Shown here: positions 15,803-24,714 of the stretch, piece after piece | Layout: every line of letters starts with the position of its first letter | How positions within the stretch are numbered: the first letter of the stretch is position 1 | Assembly: GCF_014384885.1 (NCBI RefSeq) | Contig: NZ_JACRST010000013.1 | Coordinates: forward strand, 13,955 to 77,954 | DNA from: Ligaoa zhengdingensis | Lineage (GTDB): Bacteria > Bacillota > Clostridia > Oscillospirales > Ruminococcaceae | Direction: 5' to 3' | DNA length: 64,000 nucleotides | Position numbers and translations under genes: made by a program | Notes under the pieces: model-generated | What the model was told of the DNA's origin: nothing | The model's input: only the letters and a program-made list of their open reading frames with translations | The model's database searches: none

Positions 15803-18154
15803 TTATTCTTCCACTTTGGACACGCCAACCAGGCAGTCGGCGTCAAACGAGTTGCCGTCGCTGTCGATCACGCGCAGCGCCAGCGCATCGTCTGCGGCGG
15901 TCGCCAGGATTCCCACGGGCGGATTGTCCAGGCAGTTGACCAGCAGGCTGCAAATGCGGTCCTCGACCGATTTTCGGATCACCCGACGCAGGTCGCGCGC
16001 GCCGCTCTTCTGACCGTAGGCCTTGTCGGCGATCCAGAGGAGGGCGCTGTCGTCCCATGCAAAGCGGATGCCCTTCTCCTGCATCGGCTCCACCAGCTCG
16101 CCGAGCATCAGCGCAGCGATCTTCTGGTAATCGCCGCGGTCCAACGGGCGGAACACCACAATCTCGTCGATGCGGCCCAAAAATTCGGGGCGCAGGAACT
16201 CGGACAGCGCCTTGTAGGCCTTGTCGCGCGCCACGTCGCCCGGGCGCTTCTCAAAGCCCAGAGAGCCCTCGCGGCGTTCGCTGCCCGCATTGGAGGTCAT
16301 CACGATGACCGTGTTTTCAAAGCTGACCGTCCGGCCATGGGCGTCGGTGATGCGGCCCTCGTCCAGGATTTGCAGCAGAATATTCATCACATCGGGGTGC
16401 GCCTTCTCGATCTCATCGAACAGCACCACCGAATAGGGTTTGCGGCGCACCTTCTCGGTGAGCTGGCCCGCCTCGTCGTAACCGACATAACCCGGTGGCG
16501 ACCCGATGATGCGGCTGACCGAGTGCTTCTCCATGAACTCCGACATATCCAGGCGGATGAGCGGATCGGTGGTATCGAACAGCTCCTGCGAGAGCACCTT
16601 GACCAGCTCGGTCTTGCCTACGCCGGTGGGCCCCACAAAGATGAACGACGCCGGGCGGCGTTTGACCGAAATCTGCACGCGGGAACGGCGCACCGCCGCC
16701 GCGACCAGCTCGACCGCTTCGTCCTGGCCGATGATCCGCTTTTTGAGCACCGGTTCGAGGCGCGCGACCTTTTCCAGTTCGCTCTCCTCAATCTTGCTCG
16801 CGGGGATCCCCGTCCACTTCTCAATCACGCTCGCAAGGTCGTCCAGCGTGACCTGCGCGTTCAGCGCGGCGGGTTCCAGTTCGTGCATCCGGCTGTCGAT
16901 GCGCATCAGCTCGGCGCGCACCCGCGCCAGGTGTTCATAATCCACATTGCCGTCCTCCGGCTGCTCAATCTGCTGCTCCTCTTCCTTCTTTTTGTGGTAG
17001 GTGAGGTTCAGCGTATCGAACTCGGCCAGCTCCTTGTTGCGCAGTGCGGCGCAGGAGCAGCCCTCGTCCAACAGATCGATCGCCTTGTCGGGCAGGAAGC
17101 GGTCGTTGATGTAGCGCTCGCTCATCAGCACCGCGCGGCGGACGATCTCCTCGGATACCGCGACGTGGTGGAACCGCTCGTAATAGCCTTTGACGCCGGT
17201 GAGCACGCGAATGGTGTCCTCGATGGTGGGTTCGTTGACCGTGACCGGCTGGAAACGGCGTTCGAGCGCGGCATCCTTCTCGATATATTTGCGGTATTCC
17301 TCAAAGGTGGTCGCGCCGATCACCTGGATTTCACCGCGCGAAAGCGCGGGTTTGAGGATGTTGGCGGCGTTCATGCTGCCTTCGGCGTCGCCCGCTCCCA
17401 CCAGGTTGTGCACCTCATCGATAAACAGGATGATGTTACCCGCGGCGCTGACCTCCTCCACCAGGCCCTTTATGCGGCTCTCAAACTGGCCGCGGAACTG
17501 GGTGCCCGCGATCAGGCCGGTGAGGTCGAGCAGATGGAGCTCCTTGTCGAGCATCTTCGGGGGGACCTGCCCGCGCACAATCCGCTGGGCGATGCCCTCG
17601 GCAATCGCAGTTTTGCCCACACCGGGTTCGCCGATCAGGCAGGGGTTGTTCTTGGTACGGCGGTTGAGTATCTGAATGACCCGCGCGATTTCGTTGTCCC
17701 GACCGATGATCTCGTCGATCTTGCCGTCGGCCGCTTTGCGGGTGAGGTTCTCGGTGTACTGGTCGAGATACTTGCGCTTCTTCTCCTCTTTCTGCGGCTT
17801 TTTGATCTCGCGGCGGCGCTCCTTATGGCGCGGCGCCTCCTCGGAGGACTCGCCCTGCGCAGAGGGCTGTTGGCCGCTGAATAAGTTCTGCAAAAACGGA
17901 AACGGCTGTGCGCCGCCCATCTCAAAGTTGTCGTCACCTTCGGGGTTAATCATCTCCAGGAGCTGGTCGTCCATCTGGGCCATGTCCTCGTCGGTCAGGC
18001 CCATCTTATCCACCAGGTCGTTGATCGGCTTGATGCCAAGCTCCCTTGCGCATTGCAAACAGAGGCCCTCATTGATGGTCTTATCCCCGTCCAAGCGGGT
18101 CATATAGACCACGGCCACCCGTTTTTTGCATCTGCTACACATCATATTGTTCAT
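15803..18154 (-). CDS. clpE: ClpE-type ATP-dependent unfoldase
   Basis: 783 residues from ATG 18154 (AGAGGTG 11 nt upstream). It lacks the ClpC N-domain and instead starts with a zinc finger, CSRCKKR and LCLQCAREL, as in ClpE. A charged 80-residue linker follows, then AAA+ domain 1 (GEPGVGKTAIAEG near 175, FIDEVHNLVGAG), a coiled middle domain with WTGIPASKI, and domain 2 (GPTGVGKTELVK, DMSEFMEKHSVSRIIGSPPGYVG). The linker makes it longer than typical ClpE (about 700). It should feed substrates to ClpP. No CtsR or CIRCE site is seen upstream. Confidence 0.87.
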   Translation of the reverse strand: MNNMMCSRCKKRVAVVYMTRLDGDKTINEGLCLQCARELGIKPINDLVDKMGLTDEDMAQMDDQLLEMINPEGDDNFEMGGAQPFPFLQNLFSGQQPSAQGESSEEAPRHKERRREIKKPQKEEKKRKYLDQYTENLTRKAADGKIDEIIGRDNEIARVIQILNRRTKNNPCLIGEPGVGKTAIAEGIAQRIVRGQVPPKMLDKELHLLDLTGLIAGTQFRGQFESRIKGLVEEVSAAGNIILFIDEVHNLVGAGDAEGSMNAANILKPALSRGEIQVIGATTFEEYRKYIEKDAALERRFQPVTVNEPTIEDTIRVLTGVKGYYERFHHVAVSEEIVRRAVLMSERYINDRFLPDKAIDLLDEGCSCAALRNKELAEFDTLNLTYHKKKEEEQQIEQPEDGNVDYEHLARVRAELMRIDSRMHELEPAALNAQVTLDDLASVIEKWTGIPASKIEESELEKVARLEPVLKKRIIGQDEAVELVAAAVRRSRVQISVKRRPASFIFVGPTGVGKTELVKVLSQELFDTTDPLIRLDMSEFMEKHSVSRIIGSPPGYVGYDEAGQLTEKVRRKPYSVVLFDEIEKAHPDVMNILLQILDEGRITDAHGRTVSFENTVIVMTSNAGSERREGSLGFEKRPGDVARDKAYKALSEFLRPEFLGRIDEIVVFRPLDRGDYQKIAALMLGELVEPMQEKGIRFAWDDSALLWIADKAYGQKSGARDLRRVIRKSVEDRICSLLVNCLDNPPVGILATAADDALALRVIDSDGNSFDADCLVGVSKVEE

Positions 18155-18311
18155 ATCAGCTGTTACACCTCTTAATATCATCAATGGCCCGGGGCTGCCT
18201 GTTCCGCCTCGGGCCTCATTTCATTCCTGTTTGGATGTTGCAATTTGAGTCGAAAAGTAAAATGGTATTTCAGGCTCGACCTTAGTATACCGCCGCGATG
18301 TGAACGGAATA

Positions 18312-18337
18312 TGACAAAAATTTTGTTTATTTGTCAA
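18312..18337 (-). promoter_or_regulatory. Inverted repeat upstream of clpE
   Basis: TGACAAA (18312-18318) and TTTGTCA (18330-18336) are perfect arms 11 nt apart. A minus-strand TTGACA (18332-18337) lies in one arm with a weak TCATAT 17 bp on. It may be the clpE promoter with a repressor site. Confidence 0.4.
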
Positions 18338-18357
18338 ATACACAAAATTCGTCGACT

Positions 18358-18900
18358 CTACTTGGAATCGTCCCTGCGGTTGAGTCTTAAAAACACCGGG
18401 ATGTACATCACAAAGGCAAACAACATAAATGCGGCCATCACCAGCAGCAGACCGAACACCCAGGTTGATTCTAGGTTGGGGAACGCCACAATCATCAGCA
18501 TAATGACGTAAAACACCACCGTATACAGCTTGCCGAACCATCTGGCGCCGTCCAACCGGTGGTCGCGGCGGTAGAGCTTGACCCCCGCGGCCAGCATCAA
18601 CAGCTCCTTGACAATAAACAGGGCCAGGATCAGCCAAAAACCCGGATTGCGGATACCCAGCACGATGCAGGCGGCCGCCTGGGTGAGCTTGTCGGCCAGC
18701 GGATCGAGGATTTTGCCCAGCTGCGTGACCAGGTTAAATTTGCGCGCAATCAGGCCGTCGAGCAGGTCGGTGAGGCCCGAGACCAACAGGATCAGCGCCG
18801 CGATGTAAAACCAGGGCTGTTCCTGTGCGGTGAGGTAGACATAGCTGAATACCGGAATCAGCACAATGCGAAAGATGGACAACAGATTGGGCAGATTCAT
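18358..18900 (-). CDS. pgsA: CDP-diacylglycerol-glycerol-3-phosphate 3-phosphatidyltransferase
   Basis: 180 residues, four to six helices. The CDP-alcohol phosphatidyltransferase motif D-x2-DG-x2-AR-x8-G-x3-D-x3-D is visible as DLLDGLIARKFNLVTQLG then KILDPLADK. It makes phosphatidylglycerol phosphate, the first committed step to PG and cardiolipin, at the membrane. ATG 18900 follows AAGGAG by about 10 nt, and the gene lies 24 nt after cvpA. Confidence 0.92.
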   Translation of the reverse strand: MNLPNLLSIFRIVLIPVFSYVYLTAQEQPWFYIAALILLVSGLTDLLDGLIARKFNLVTQLGKILDPLADKLTQAAACIVLGIRNPGFWLILALFIVKELLMLAAGVKLYRRDHRLDGARWFGKLYTVVFYVIMLMIVAFPNLESTWVFGLLLVMAAFMLFAFVMYIPVFLRLNRRDDSK

Positions 18901-18924
18901 ATATTTTGTACTCCTTGCAGCAGA

Positions 18925-19635
18925 TTATGCCAGATCTCGAAGGCAGTCCAGCGGATTGAACCGCAGATACAGGCGGTAGACGTAGGTATCCTCCAACAGC
19001 TCATGGTTCAAAAAGCTCAGCGAGTTTTGGGTGATTACCATGATGAATTGGAGCAGGGTGATAATGACATACAGCCCCACCAAACCGGATAACAGGCCCA
19101 CCACCGCGCCGCCGAACGAGTTGAACAGCCCGATGATTGGCACGCGGTTGACCCCGTAGAAGCAACGGGTCAGCCACCGCACCAGCACCATCAGCACCGA
19201 GAACAGCACCATGAACAGGATCATGGTGACCAGCCCGGTCAGCGCCGGGGCGAACACCTCGTCCACCAGGGTATCAGCGGCATTGGCGGAATAATCGGCC
19301 AGCCGGTCGGACAGCTCGCTTACGCTGTAACCGCCGATCACCAACATCTGGGTCAGGTACGCGGGCAGCGCATCCAGCAGGTCGGACGCGGCTTCGCCCA
19401 AATCAATCCCGCCGGGCAGGCTCGCCAGCGCGTCCTCCACGCGCGTGACCAGCCCGTCGCGCAGGAAAGTCTCAAACAACACCGGCGCAATGGTGCGGGA
19501 GAGCAGCCACGCCGCAGCCAACGCCGCCAGATAGCCGGCAAAGTTGACCACTGTGGCGGCAAGCCCGCGCCGGGAAGAAACATAAATGTAATAGAGCAGG
19601 AAGGCGATTGCCAAAAGATCGTATACAAAAGCCAT
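18925..19635 (-). CDS. cvpA: CvpA family membrane protein
   Basis: 236 residues with four predicted helices. The N-terminus (VYDLLAIAFLLYYIYVSSRRGLAATVVNFAGYLAALAAAW) and the later GLFNSFGGAVVGLLSGLV match the CvpA/colicin V production family. An inserted amphipathic region (about 60-130) makes it longer than the E. coli protein. Molecular function is unsettled; CvpA has been linked to envelope stress and membrane homeostasis. Confidence 0.8.
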   Translation of the reverse strand: MAFVYDLLAIAFLLYYIYVSSRRGLAATVVNFAGYLAALAAAWLLSRTIAPVLFETFLRDGLVTRVEDALASLPGGIDLGEAASDLLDALPAYLTQMLVIGGYSVSELSDRLADYSANAADTLVDEVFAPALTGLVTMILFMVLFSVLMVLVRWLTRCFYGVNRVPIIGLFNSFGGAVVGLLSGLVGLYVIITLLQFIMVITQNSLSFLNHELLEDTYVYRLYLRFNPLDCLRDLA

Positions 19636-19752
19636 GGATGCTGAAATCCTCCTTTTGTCGGTCTGTATGGAAAGCCTCCGGCTTTCCTCTCAATAGATAA
19701 CGACGGCGACGCTTCCAATATAACACAGAACAGGAAGAAATTCAAACCGCCG

Positions 19753-20919
19753 CTATTCCAGCGCGAGCTTCTCGATGGCGTCCGGCGTCACCAGGTAGGC
19801 GTCGCGGCCGATCACCGTCGCCGCCAGAACCTCGCCCGGCACCGGCTGGGGATCCAGCGCATTGCCCGCGTAATCGTAGCTCTGCAGCTGGCCGTCCACC
19901 ATCAGGCAGACGCGGGTCTTGCCCAGCGACAGCCGGTCGGCATGGGAGGATATCTGCGTCTCCCACAGCTTTTTGCCGTCCGGCCCCAGCAGGGTGACGG
20001 CGCTGTTTTTATTTTCGCGCGCGTCGCCGAACAGCAGGGCGGTATCGCCGTTTTCGCTGTGATCGAACGAGGCCAGCGCCTCATAGCCGTAGTCGTAGCG
20101 CTCCAGAACCTCCCCCGACGCGCCGAGCACCGCCGTTTGGCGGTCGGTCACCACGGTGAGACCCCCGCGGGCGGCATTGAGCGAATGGATCAGCTCGCCG
20201 ACAAACTCCTGCCGGCCCGCCTCCTCCTCGCTGTCGAACCGGAACCGCCGCACCCCCGAGATCAGGTCGCCCTCGCGGGCATTGACCACGGCGACCGCGA
20301 TCCCCTTGCCGTCCAGGTCGAATTCGAGGTCGGTGATGTAGTTTTCCGCCGATTTCCAGACATATTTGGCCGGGTCGGCGAGCATGTGGTCGTAGACCGT
20401 CATCTCCCCCAGCCGCCGCTGCGCGCCGGTGGCCACCGCCACCTCGCCGCGCGAGGAGATCGCCCCAGCGTAGATGGGGTAATCGAGCTCCTTCTGCGCC
20501 ACGGTGCGGAGCATGTTTTCCACCCGCAGATGCTTACCGCCCCGGTCGTAGATCAAAACGCGCCGGCCAGACGCCCTCATCACCGGGTTGGAGTATTTAT
20601 GCTGCACGTTGCGGATTTCCTTGCCGCTGGAATTGTATAAATAGAGGTTGGAATCGGTGAGCACCGCGAGATGCTCGCCCACGCGGGCGGTCTGGCGCAC
20701 CTGCTCGCCGGCGAACTCCATGGGGTAGCCGTCGCCCGCGCCCATGCCGGCGATGCGCTCCTGAATGTAGTCGGTGAAGCCGATGGTGGACACCTCGTCC
20801 TTGATCGCATAGAGCCCAACGCCCAGAAGGGTGAGCGCCACCAGCAGCAGAATCCTTCCCAGCAAAACCTTTCTGCGCCGCTTTTTTCGGATTTTGTCGA
20901 TGTCGGAAAGCTCTGCCAA
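19753..20919 (-). CDS. DUF5711 family membrane-anchored beta-propeller-like protein
   Basis: 388 residues. A basic cytoplasmic stretch (KIRKKRRRKVLLGR) and one helix (ILLLVALTLLGVGLYAI) anchor it. The outside portion has repeated beta-blade-like strands (LTDSNLYLYNSSGKEI, VLIYDRGGKHLRVE, TLLGPDGKKLWE). This fits DUF5711, common in Clostridia and of unknown role. The start is TTG 20919: the frame has no ATG or GTG, and an AAGGA overlapping the truA stop sits 12 nt upstream, which suggests coupling to truA. Confidence 0.75.
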   Translation of the reverse strand: MAELSDIDKIRKKRRRKVLLGRILLLVALTLLGVGLYAIKDEVSTIGFTDYIQERIAGMGAGDGYPMEFAGEQVRQTARVGEHLAVLTDSNLYLYNSSGKEIRNVQHKYSNPVMRASGRRVLIYDRGGKHLRVENMLRTVAQKELDYPIYAGAISSRGEVAVATGAQRRLGEMTVYDHMLADPAKYVWKSAENYITDLEFDLDGKGIAVAVVNAREGDLISGVRRFRFDSEEEAGRQEFVGELIHSLNAARGGLTVVTDRQTAVLGASGEVLERYDYGYEALASFDHSENGDTALLFGDARENKNSAVTLLGPDGKKLWETQISSHADRLSLGKTRVCLMVDGQLQSYDYAGNALDPQPVPGEVLAATVIGRDAYLVTPDAIEKLALE

Positions 20920-20934
20920 AACTAATTCACATCC

Positions 20935-21714
20935 TTATTCGGAACGGTCCTGATAAAATACTTCGTCCAGATAGAGGCCGCAGGCGGGCATCGTCCGGCA
21001 TTCCACCCGGCGCACCCCCAATTCCATCATACGGGGCAGGTCTCGAACATCCAGTCGATTTTCGTTGACTGCGAGCACCGTGCCCACCAGGATGCGCACC
21101 ATATTGTAAAGAAAGCCGTCGCCCTCCACAAAAAATTCCACCAGGTCGCCGGAGCGGCGCATATCGCACGCGTAGATGGTGCGCACCGTGTCCTCCTTGG
21201 TGTTTTTGGACCCACAGAAGGCCGCAAAATCGTGTCTTCCCACAAAAAAACCGCAGACCTGCCGCGCCCGCTCCAGATCGATCGGGCGGAAGTAGTGGTA
21301 CGTGAGTCCCGTGAGAAACGGGTTTCTGACCTCGCTGTTCCAGATTTTATAGACATAGCGCTTGCCCTTACAGGAGTAGCGCGCGTGAAACTCCTCCGGC
21401 GCATCCTCCGCCTCCAGCACTGCGATGTCGCCGGGCAACACCGCGTTGAGCCCCCGCTTGATGCGCCACGTGGGCAAGTCGGAGTCGGTGCGGAAGTTGA
21501 GGCAGTAGCGGTTGGCGTGCACACCCGAATCGGTGCGGGAGCACCCCTTGACGTCGTAACGCACCCCGAAGATGCGCTCGATCGCGTCCTGCACCGCCTC
21601 GCAGATGGTAATACCACCCGGCTGCACCTGAAAGCCGAGGTAGCCCGTGCCCCGGTAACAAAGGATCAATTTGATGTTGCGGATAGCCGTCTCCCCCTGT
21701 CGTTCGTCATACAT
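20935..21714 (-). CDS. truA: tRNA pseudouridine(38-40) synthase TruA
   Basis: 259 residues, normal length. The catalytic Asp is in CSRTDSGVHA near residue 60, with NIKLILCYRGTGYLGFQ at the N-terminus and YNMVRILVGT near the C-terminus. It isomerises U38-40 in the tRNA anticodon arm. ATG 21714 lies 3 nt after ecfT. The order ecfA1-ecfA2-ecfT-truA is the conserved Firmicutes arrangement. Confidence 0.94.
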   Translation of the reverse strand: MYDERQGETAIRNIKLILCYRGTGYLGFQVQPGGITICEAVQDAIERIFGVRYDVKGCSRTDSGVHANRYCLNFRTDSDLPTWRIKRGLNAVLPGDIAVLEAEDAPEEFHARYSCKGKRYVYKIWNSEVRNPFLTGLTYHYFRPIDLERARQVCGFFVGRHDFAAFCGSKNTKEDTVRTIYACDMRRSGDLVEFFVEGDGFLYNMVRILVGTVLAVNENRLDVRDLPRMMELGVRRVECRTMPACGLYLDEVFYQDRSE

Positions 21715-21717
21715 GCT

Positions 21718-22524
21718 TTACCGGGGAACCAGCAGATTGATCGCCACAACCCCCGCGACGCACAGCGCCACAAAGGCGGCGCCCCAGAAATCCACCATGT
21801 GCATCCGAAGCTGTTTGAGGCGGGTGCGTCCGTCTCCGCCCCGGTAGCAGCGGCACTCCATCGCGAGCGCCAGCTCGTCCGCACGGCGGAAGGCCGATAC
21901 AAACAGCGGGATCAGGATGGGGATGAGCGCCTTGGCGCGCTGCATCAGCCCGCCGTTGTCGAGGTCCGCGCCGCGCGCTTTCTGCGCGGACATGATCTTG
22001 TCGGTCTCCTCGATCAGCGTGGGGATGAACCGCAGCGCGATGGTCATCATCATCGCCAGCTCGTGCACCGGAAAGCGCAGCTTTTTCAGCGGATTCATCA
22101 GCCGCTCGATGCCGTCGGTGAGCGCGATGGGCGAGGTGGTGTAGGTGAGCAGCGAGGTGCCCGCGATCAGGCAGATGATGCGCACCGCCATCAGTACCGC
22201 GGTCTGGACGCCCTCGCGCGAAATTTTAAAGATCCACCAGGACCAGAGGGTGTCCCCCTCGATAAAAAACATGTTGAGCAGGGCGGTGAACAGGATGATC
22301 GGCACCACAGGTTTGAGGCTTTTGAGGATCATCTTGGCCGGGATGCGCGATACGCCGTAGGCGATGATGAGAAACGCCACCCCCACCAACAGCCCCCACA
22401 TATCCTGGGCCAAAAACAGCATCACCACATAGGCGAGGGTGAGCACAATCTTCATGCGCGGGTCGAGCCGGTGCACACAGGAATCGCCGGGAAAATACTG
22501 GCCGATCGTGATATCCTTAAGCAT
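21718..22524 (-). CDS. ecfT: ECF transporter transmembrane component EcfT
   Basis: 268 residues from ATG 22524 (GGGGGGAG 5 nt upstream); longer frames overlap ecfA2 and lack family similarity. Core sequence SCVHRLDPRMKIVLTLAYVVMLF, then the coupling helices with QKARGADLDNGG and ALAMECRCYRGGDGRT (ARG-type motifs). It couples the two ATPases to exchangeable vitamin- or metal-binding S subunits, none of which is in the window. Confidence 0.93.
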   Translation of the reverse strand: MLKDITIGQYFPGDSCVHRLDPRMKIVLTLAYVVMLFLAQDMWGLLVGVAFLIIAYGVSRIPAKMILKSLKPVVPIILFTALLNMFFIEGDTLWSWWIFKISREGVQTAVLMAVRIICLIAGTSLLTYTTSPIALTDGIERLMNPLKKLRFPVHELAMMMTIALRFIPTLIEETDKIMSAQKARGADLDNGGLMQRAKALIPILIPLFVSAFRRADELALAMECRCYRGGDGRTRLKQLRMHMVDFWGAAFVALCVAGVVAINLLVPR

Positions 22525-23386
22525 GTGCGCTCCCCCCTTTCCGCAGCGTCTCCAGCAGGATCTGTTTGGCGGATTCCACCGTGTAGACATTGCTGGGCAC
22601 GGGGTATCCGGCGCGGGCGAGCTCGATGAAGATGCGCGAAATCTGAGGCACGGCGAGCCCCATCCCGCGGATTTCCTCCACATGGGCGAACACCGCCTCG
22701 ACCGTGTCGTACATGTACACCTTGGCCTGGTTCATCACCAGCAGCTTGCCGCAGTATTTGGCCACATCCTCCATACTGTGGCTGACCAGCAGCACGGTAT
22801 TCCCCGCCTGCTCGTGGTACTCCTTGATCTGCCCCAGGATGCGGTCGCGCCCTTTGGGATCGAGGCCGGCGGTGGGTTCGTCCAGAATCAGCAGCTTGGG
22901 CCGCATGGCCAGCACCCCCGCGATGGCCACCCGGCGCTTCTGTCCGCCGGAGAGCTCGAACGGGCTCTTTTGCAGGTGATGCTCTTTGAGGCCGACAAAC
23001 GCCGCGGCCTCGCGCACCCGCCGGTCGATCTCTTCCTCGTCCAGCTTCATATTTTTCGGCCCGAAGGCGATGTCCTTGTACACCGTCTCCTCAAAAAGCT
23101 GGTATTCGGGGTATTGAAACACCAGCCCAGCCTTAAAGCGCACGGCGCGGATGTCCACGCCCTCGCCCCAGATATCCTCGTTGTCGATCATCACCTTGCC
23201 CGAGGTGGGTTTGACCAGCCCGTTGAAGTGCTGGATCAGCGTGGATTTGCCCGAACCGGTGTGGCCGATCACGCCGACAAACTCCCCCTCCTCGATTTCG
23301 AGGTTGACGTCGTCGATCGCCGTCTTTTCAAACGGCGTCCCTGTGGAATAGGTATAAGTCAAATGTTCCGTTTTAATGATGGACAT
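22517..23386 (-). CDS. ecfA2: ECF transporter ATPase EcfA2
   Basis: 289 residues from ATG 23386 (GGAGG 6 nt upstream). Walker A GHTGSGKST, Q-loop VFQYPEYQLFEETV, signature LSGGQKRRVAIAG, Walker B LLILDEPTAGLDP and switch LLVSHSMED. It overlaps ecfA1 by 14 nt and ecfT by 8 nt. Second in order after ecfA1, as in Bacillus; the YPEYQLF segment is typical of EcfA2. Confidence 0.93.
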   Translation of the reverse strand: MSIIKTEHLTYTYSTGTPFEKTAIDDVNLEIEEGEFVGVIGHTGSGKSTLIQHFNGLVKPTSGKVMIDNEDIWGEGVDIRAVRFKAGLVFQYPEYQLFEETVYKDIAFGPKNMKLDEEEIDRRVREAAAFVGLKEHHLQKSPFELSGGQKRRVAIAGVLAMRPKLLILDEPTAGLDPKGRDRILGQIKEYHEQAGNTVLLVSHSMEDVAKYCGKLLVMNQAKVYMYDTVEAVFAHVEEIRGMGLAVPQISRIFIELARAGYPVPSNVYTVESAKQILLETLRKGGSAHA

Positions 23387-24236
23387 GGTTTTCCTCCAGC
23401 AGTTTTTCAATGGCCGCGACGCATTCGTCCTCCGAGATGATGTCCTGCGGGATGTTGTACCCCGCTTTTCTCAGCTCAAACGCGAGCTGGGTGGCCTGCG
23501 GCACATCCAGCCCCACGTCTTTGAGCACCTGCACATGGCTGAACACCTCTTTTGGCGCACCATCCAGCAGAATCCGGCCGTCGTCGATCACCACAACGCG
23601 GTCGCACTGGGCGGCCTCGTCCATATAATGGGTGATGAGCACCACGGTGATGCCGAACTGCTCGCCCAGCGCCTTGACCGCCTTCATCACCTGACGGCGG
23701 CCGTGCGGGTCAAGCATGGCGGTGGGCTCGTCCAACACGATGCAGTCGGGCCGCATGGCGATGATGCCCGCGATGGCCACCCGCTGCTTCTGCCCGCCCG
23801 AGAGTTGGTGCGGCGCGTGGCGGCGGTAATCGTACATATGCACCGCCTTGAGCGCGTCGTCCACCCGCCGGCGAATCTCCTCCGGCGGCACCCCCAGGTT
23901 CTCGGGCGCGAAGGCCACATCCTCCTCCACGATGGTGGCGACGATCTGGTTATCCGGGTTCTGGAACACCATACCCACCGTCTGGCGGATGTCGTAGATG
24001 CGGTCCTCCTCCTTGGTATTCATCCCCTCGACCAGCACATCCCCCTCCTGCGGAAGCAGGATAGCGTTGAACTGCTTGGCGAGGGTGGATTTTCCCGAGC
24101 CGTTGTGCCCGAGAACCGCCACCATACTGCCCCGCTGGATCTCGAGCGAGACGCCGCGGAGCACCGGACGCGGCGGCTGGTCGTCGTAGCCCGGGTATGC
24201 GAAGGTCACATGATCTGCGCGGATGATAGGTTCCAT
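23373..24236 (-). CDS. ecfA1: ECF transporter ATPase EcfA1
   Basis: 287 residues from ATG 24236, chosen over ATG 24242 because AAGGA is then 8 nt away. Walker A GHNGSGKST, Q-loop VFQNPDNQIVATIVEEDVAF (EcfA1 type), signature LSGGQKQRVAIAG, Walker B CIVLDEPTAMLDP, switch LITHYMDEA. It pairs with EcfA2 to energise EcfT and its S components. Confidence 0.93.
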   Translation of the reverse strand: MEPIIRADHVTFAYPGYDDQPPRPVLRGVSLEIQRGSMVAVLGHNGSGKSTLAKQFNAILLPQEGDVLVEGMNTKEEDRIYDIRQTVGMVFQNPDNQIVATIVEEDVAFAPENLGVPPEEIRRRVDDALKAVHMYDYRRHAPHQLSGGQKQRVAIAGIIAMRPDCIVLDEPTAMLDPHGRRQVMKAVKALGEQFGITVVLITHYMDEAAQCDRVVVIDDGRILLDGAPKEVFSHVQVLKDVGLDVPQATQLAFELRKAGYNIPQDIISEDECVAAIEKLLEENHVHH

Positions 24237-24300
24237 AGTCATTATCCTTACTGTTATAAGATCAATGCTCCCCTGCGGGAGTCATTGTCGGTTGCCGGTA

Positions 24301-24666
24301 TCATTCGCGCCGGAGCAGTTCCTCCAGCGCCGCGTAGGCGTCCTCGATGATCGCGTCGCACGAGACGCGGTTCCGCTTGAGGTCGCGGCAGTCGAGCGAG
24401 CCATACTTCTCCTCAAGCTGCTTCATCAGCTGGGCCGCGGGTGCGCGCGTGCCGTTCTTCTGCGCGCTGTCGGTGCGGCCTCTCGCCGCGCCCAGGGCCA
24501 TCAGCGCCCCCACCACCGCGCCGCAGGTGTCCCCGCAGGCCATGCCGCCGCCGAACGGGCTCGCCAGCTCGCTGGGGATTCTCATATCGTGCAGATCGTT
24601 ACACGCCTTGACCATCGCCTCGGCGCAGTTGTAACCCTGATGTTTATATTCTACCGCAGTTGCCAT
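24301..24666 (-). CDS. C_GCAxxG_C_C family protein (probable redox-active)
   Basis: 121 residues. The family pattern is clear: YNCAEAM near 12-18, then GGGMACGDTCGAVVGALMALG near 40-60, and a final conserved Cys (SLDCRDL, VSCDAI). Family members carry a Cys-rich helical fold and are often seen with redox proteins, but their function is not established. It sits between the methyltransferase gene and ecfA1 on the same strand. Confidence 0.8.
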   Translation of the reverse strand: MATAVEYKHQGYNCAEAMVKACNDLHDMRIPSELASPFGGGMACGDTCGAVVGALMALGAARGRTDSAQKNGTRAPAAQLMKQLEEKYGSLDCRDLKRNRVSCDAIIEDAYAALEELLRRE

Positions 24667-24714
24667 TTTTTATCAGCCTCTTTCGTCTCATCAAATGATT
24701 TTAGCCCTGCCGCT

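Noticed and set aside
16337..17884. Long plus-strand open frame opposite clpE
   Set aside because: It is the antisense shadow of a GC-rich gene; composition is His/Arg/Leu-biased and no motif or ribosome site is present.
18155..18357. CtsR or CIRCE operator upstream of clpE
   Set aside because: Neither the tandem GGTCAAA heptads nor the TTAGCACTC/GAGTGCTAA repeat is present.
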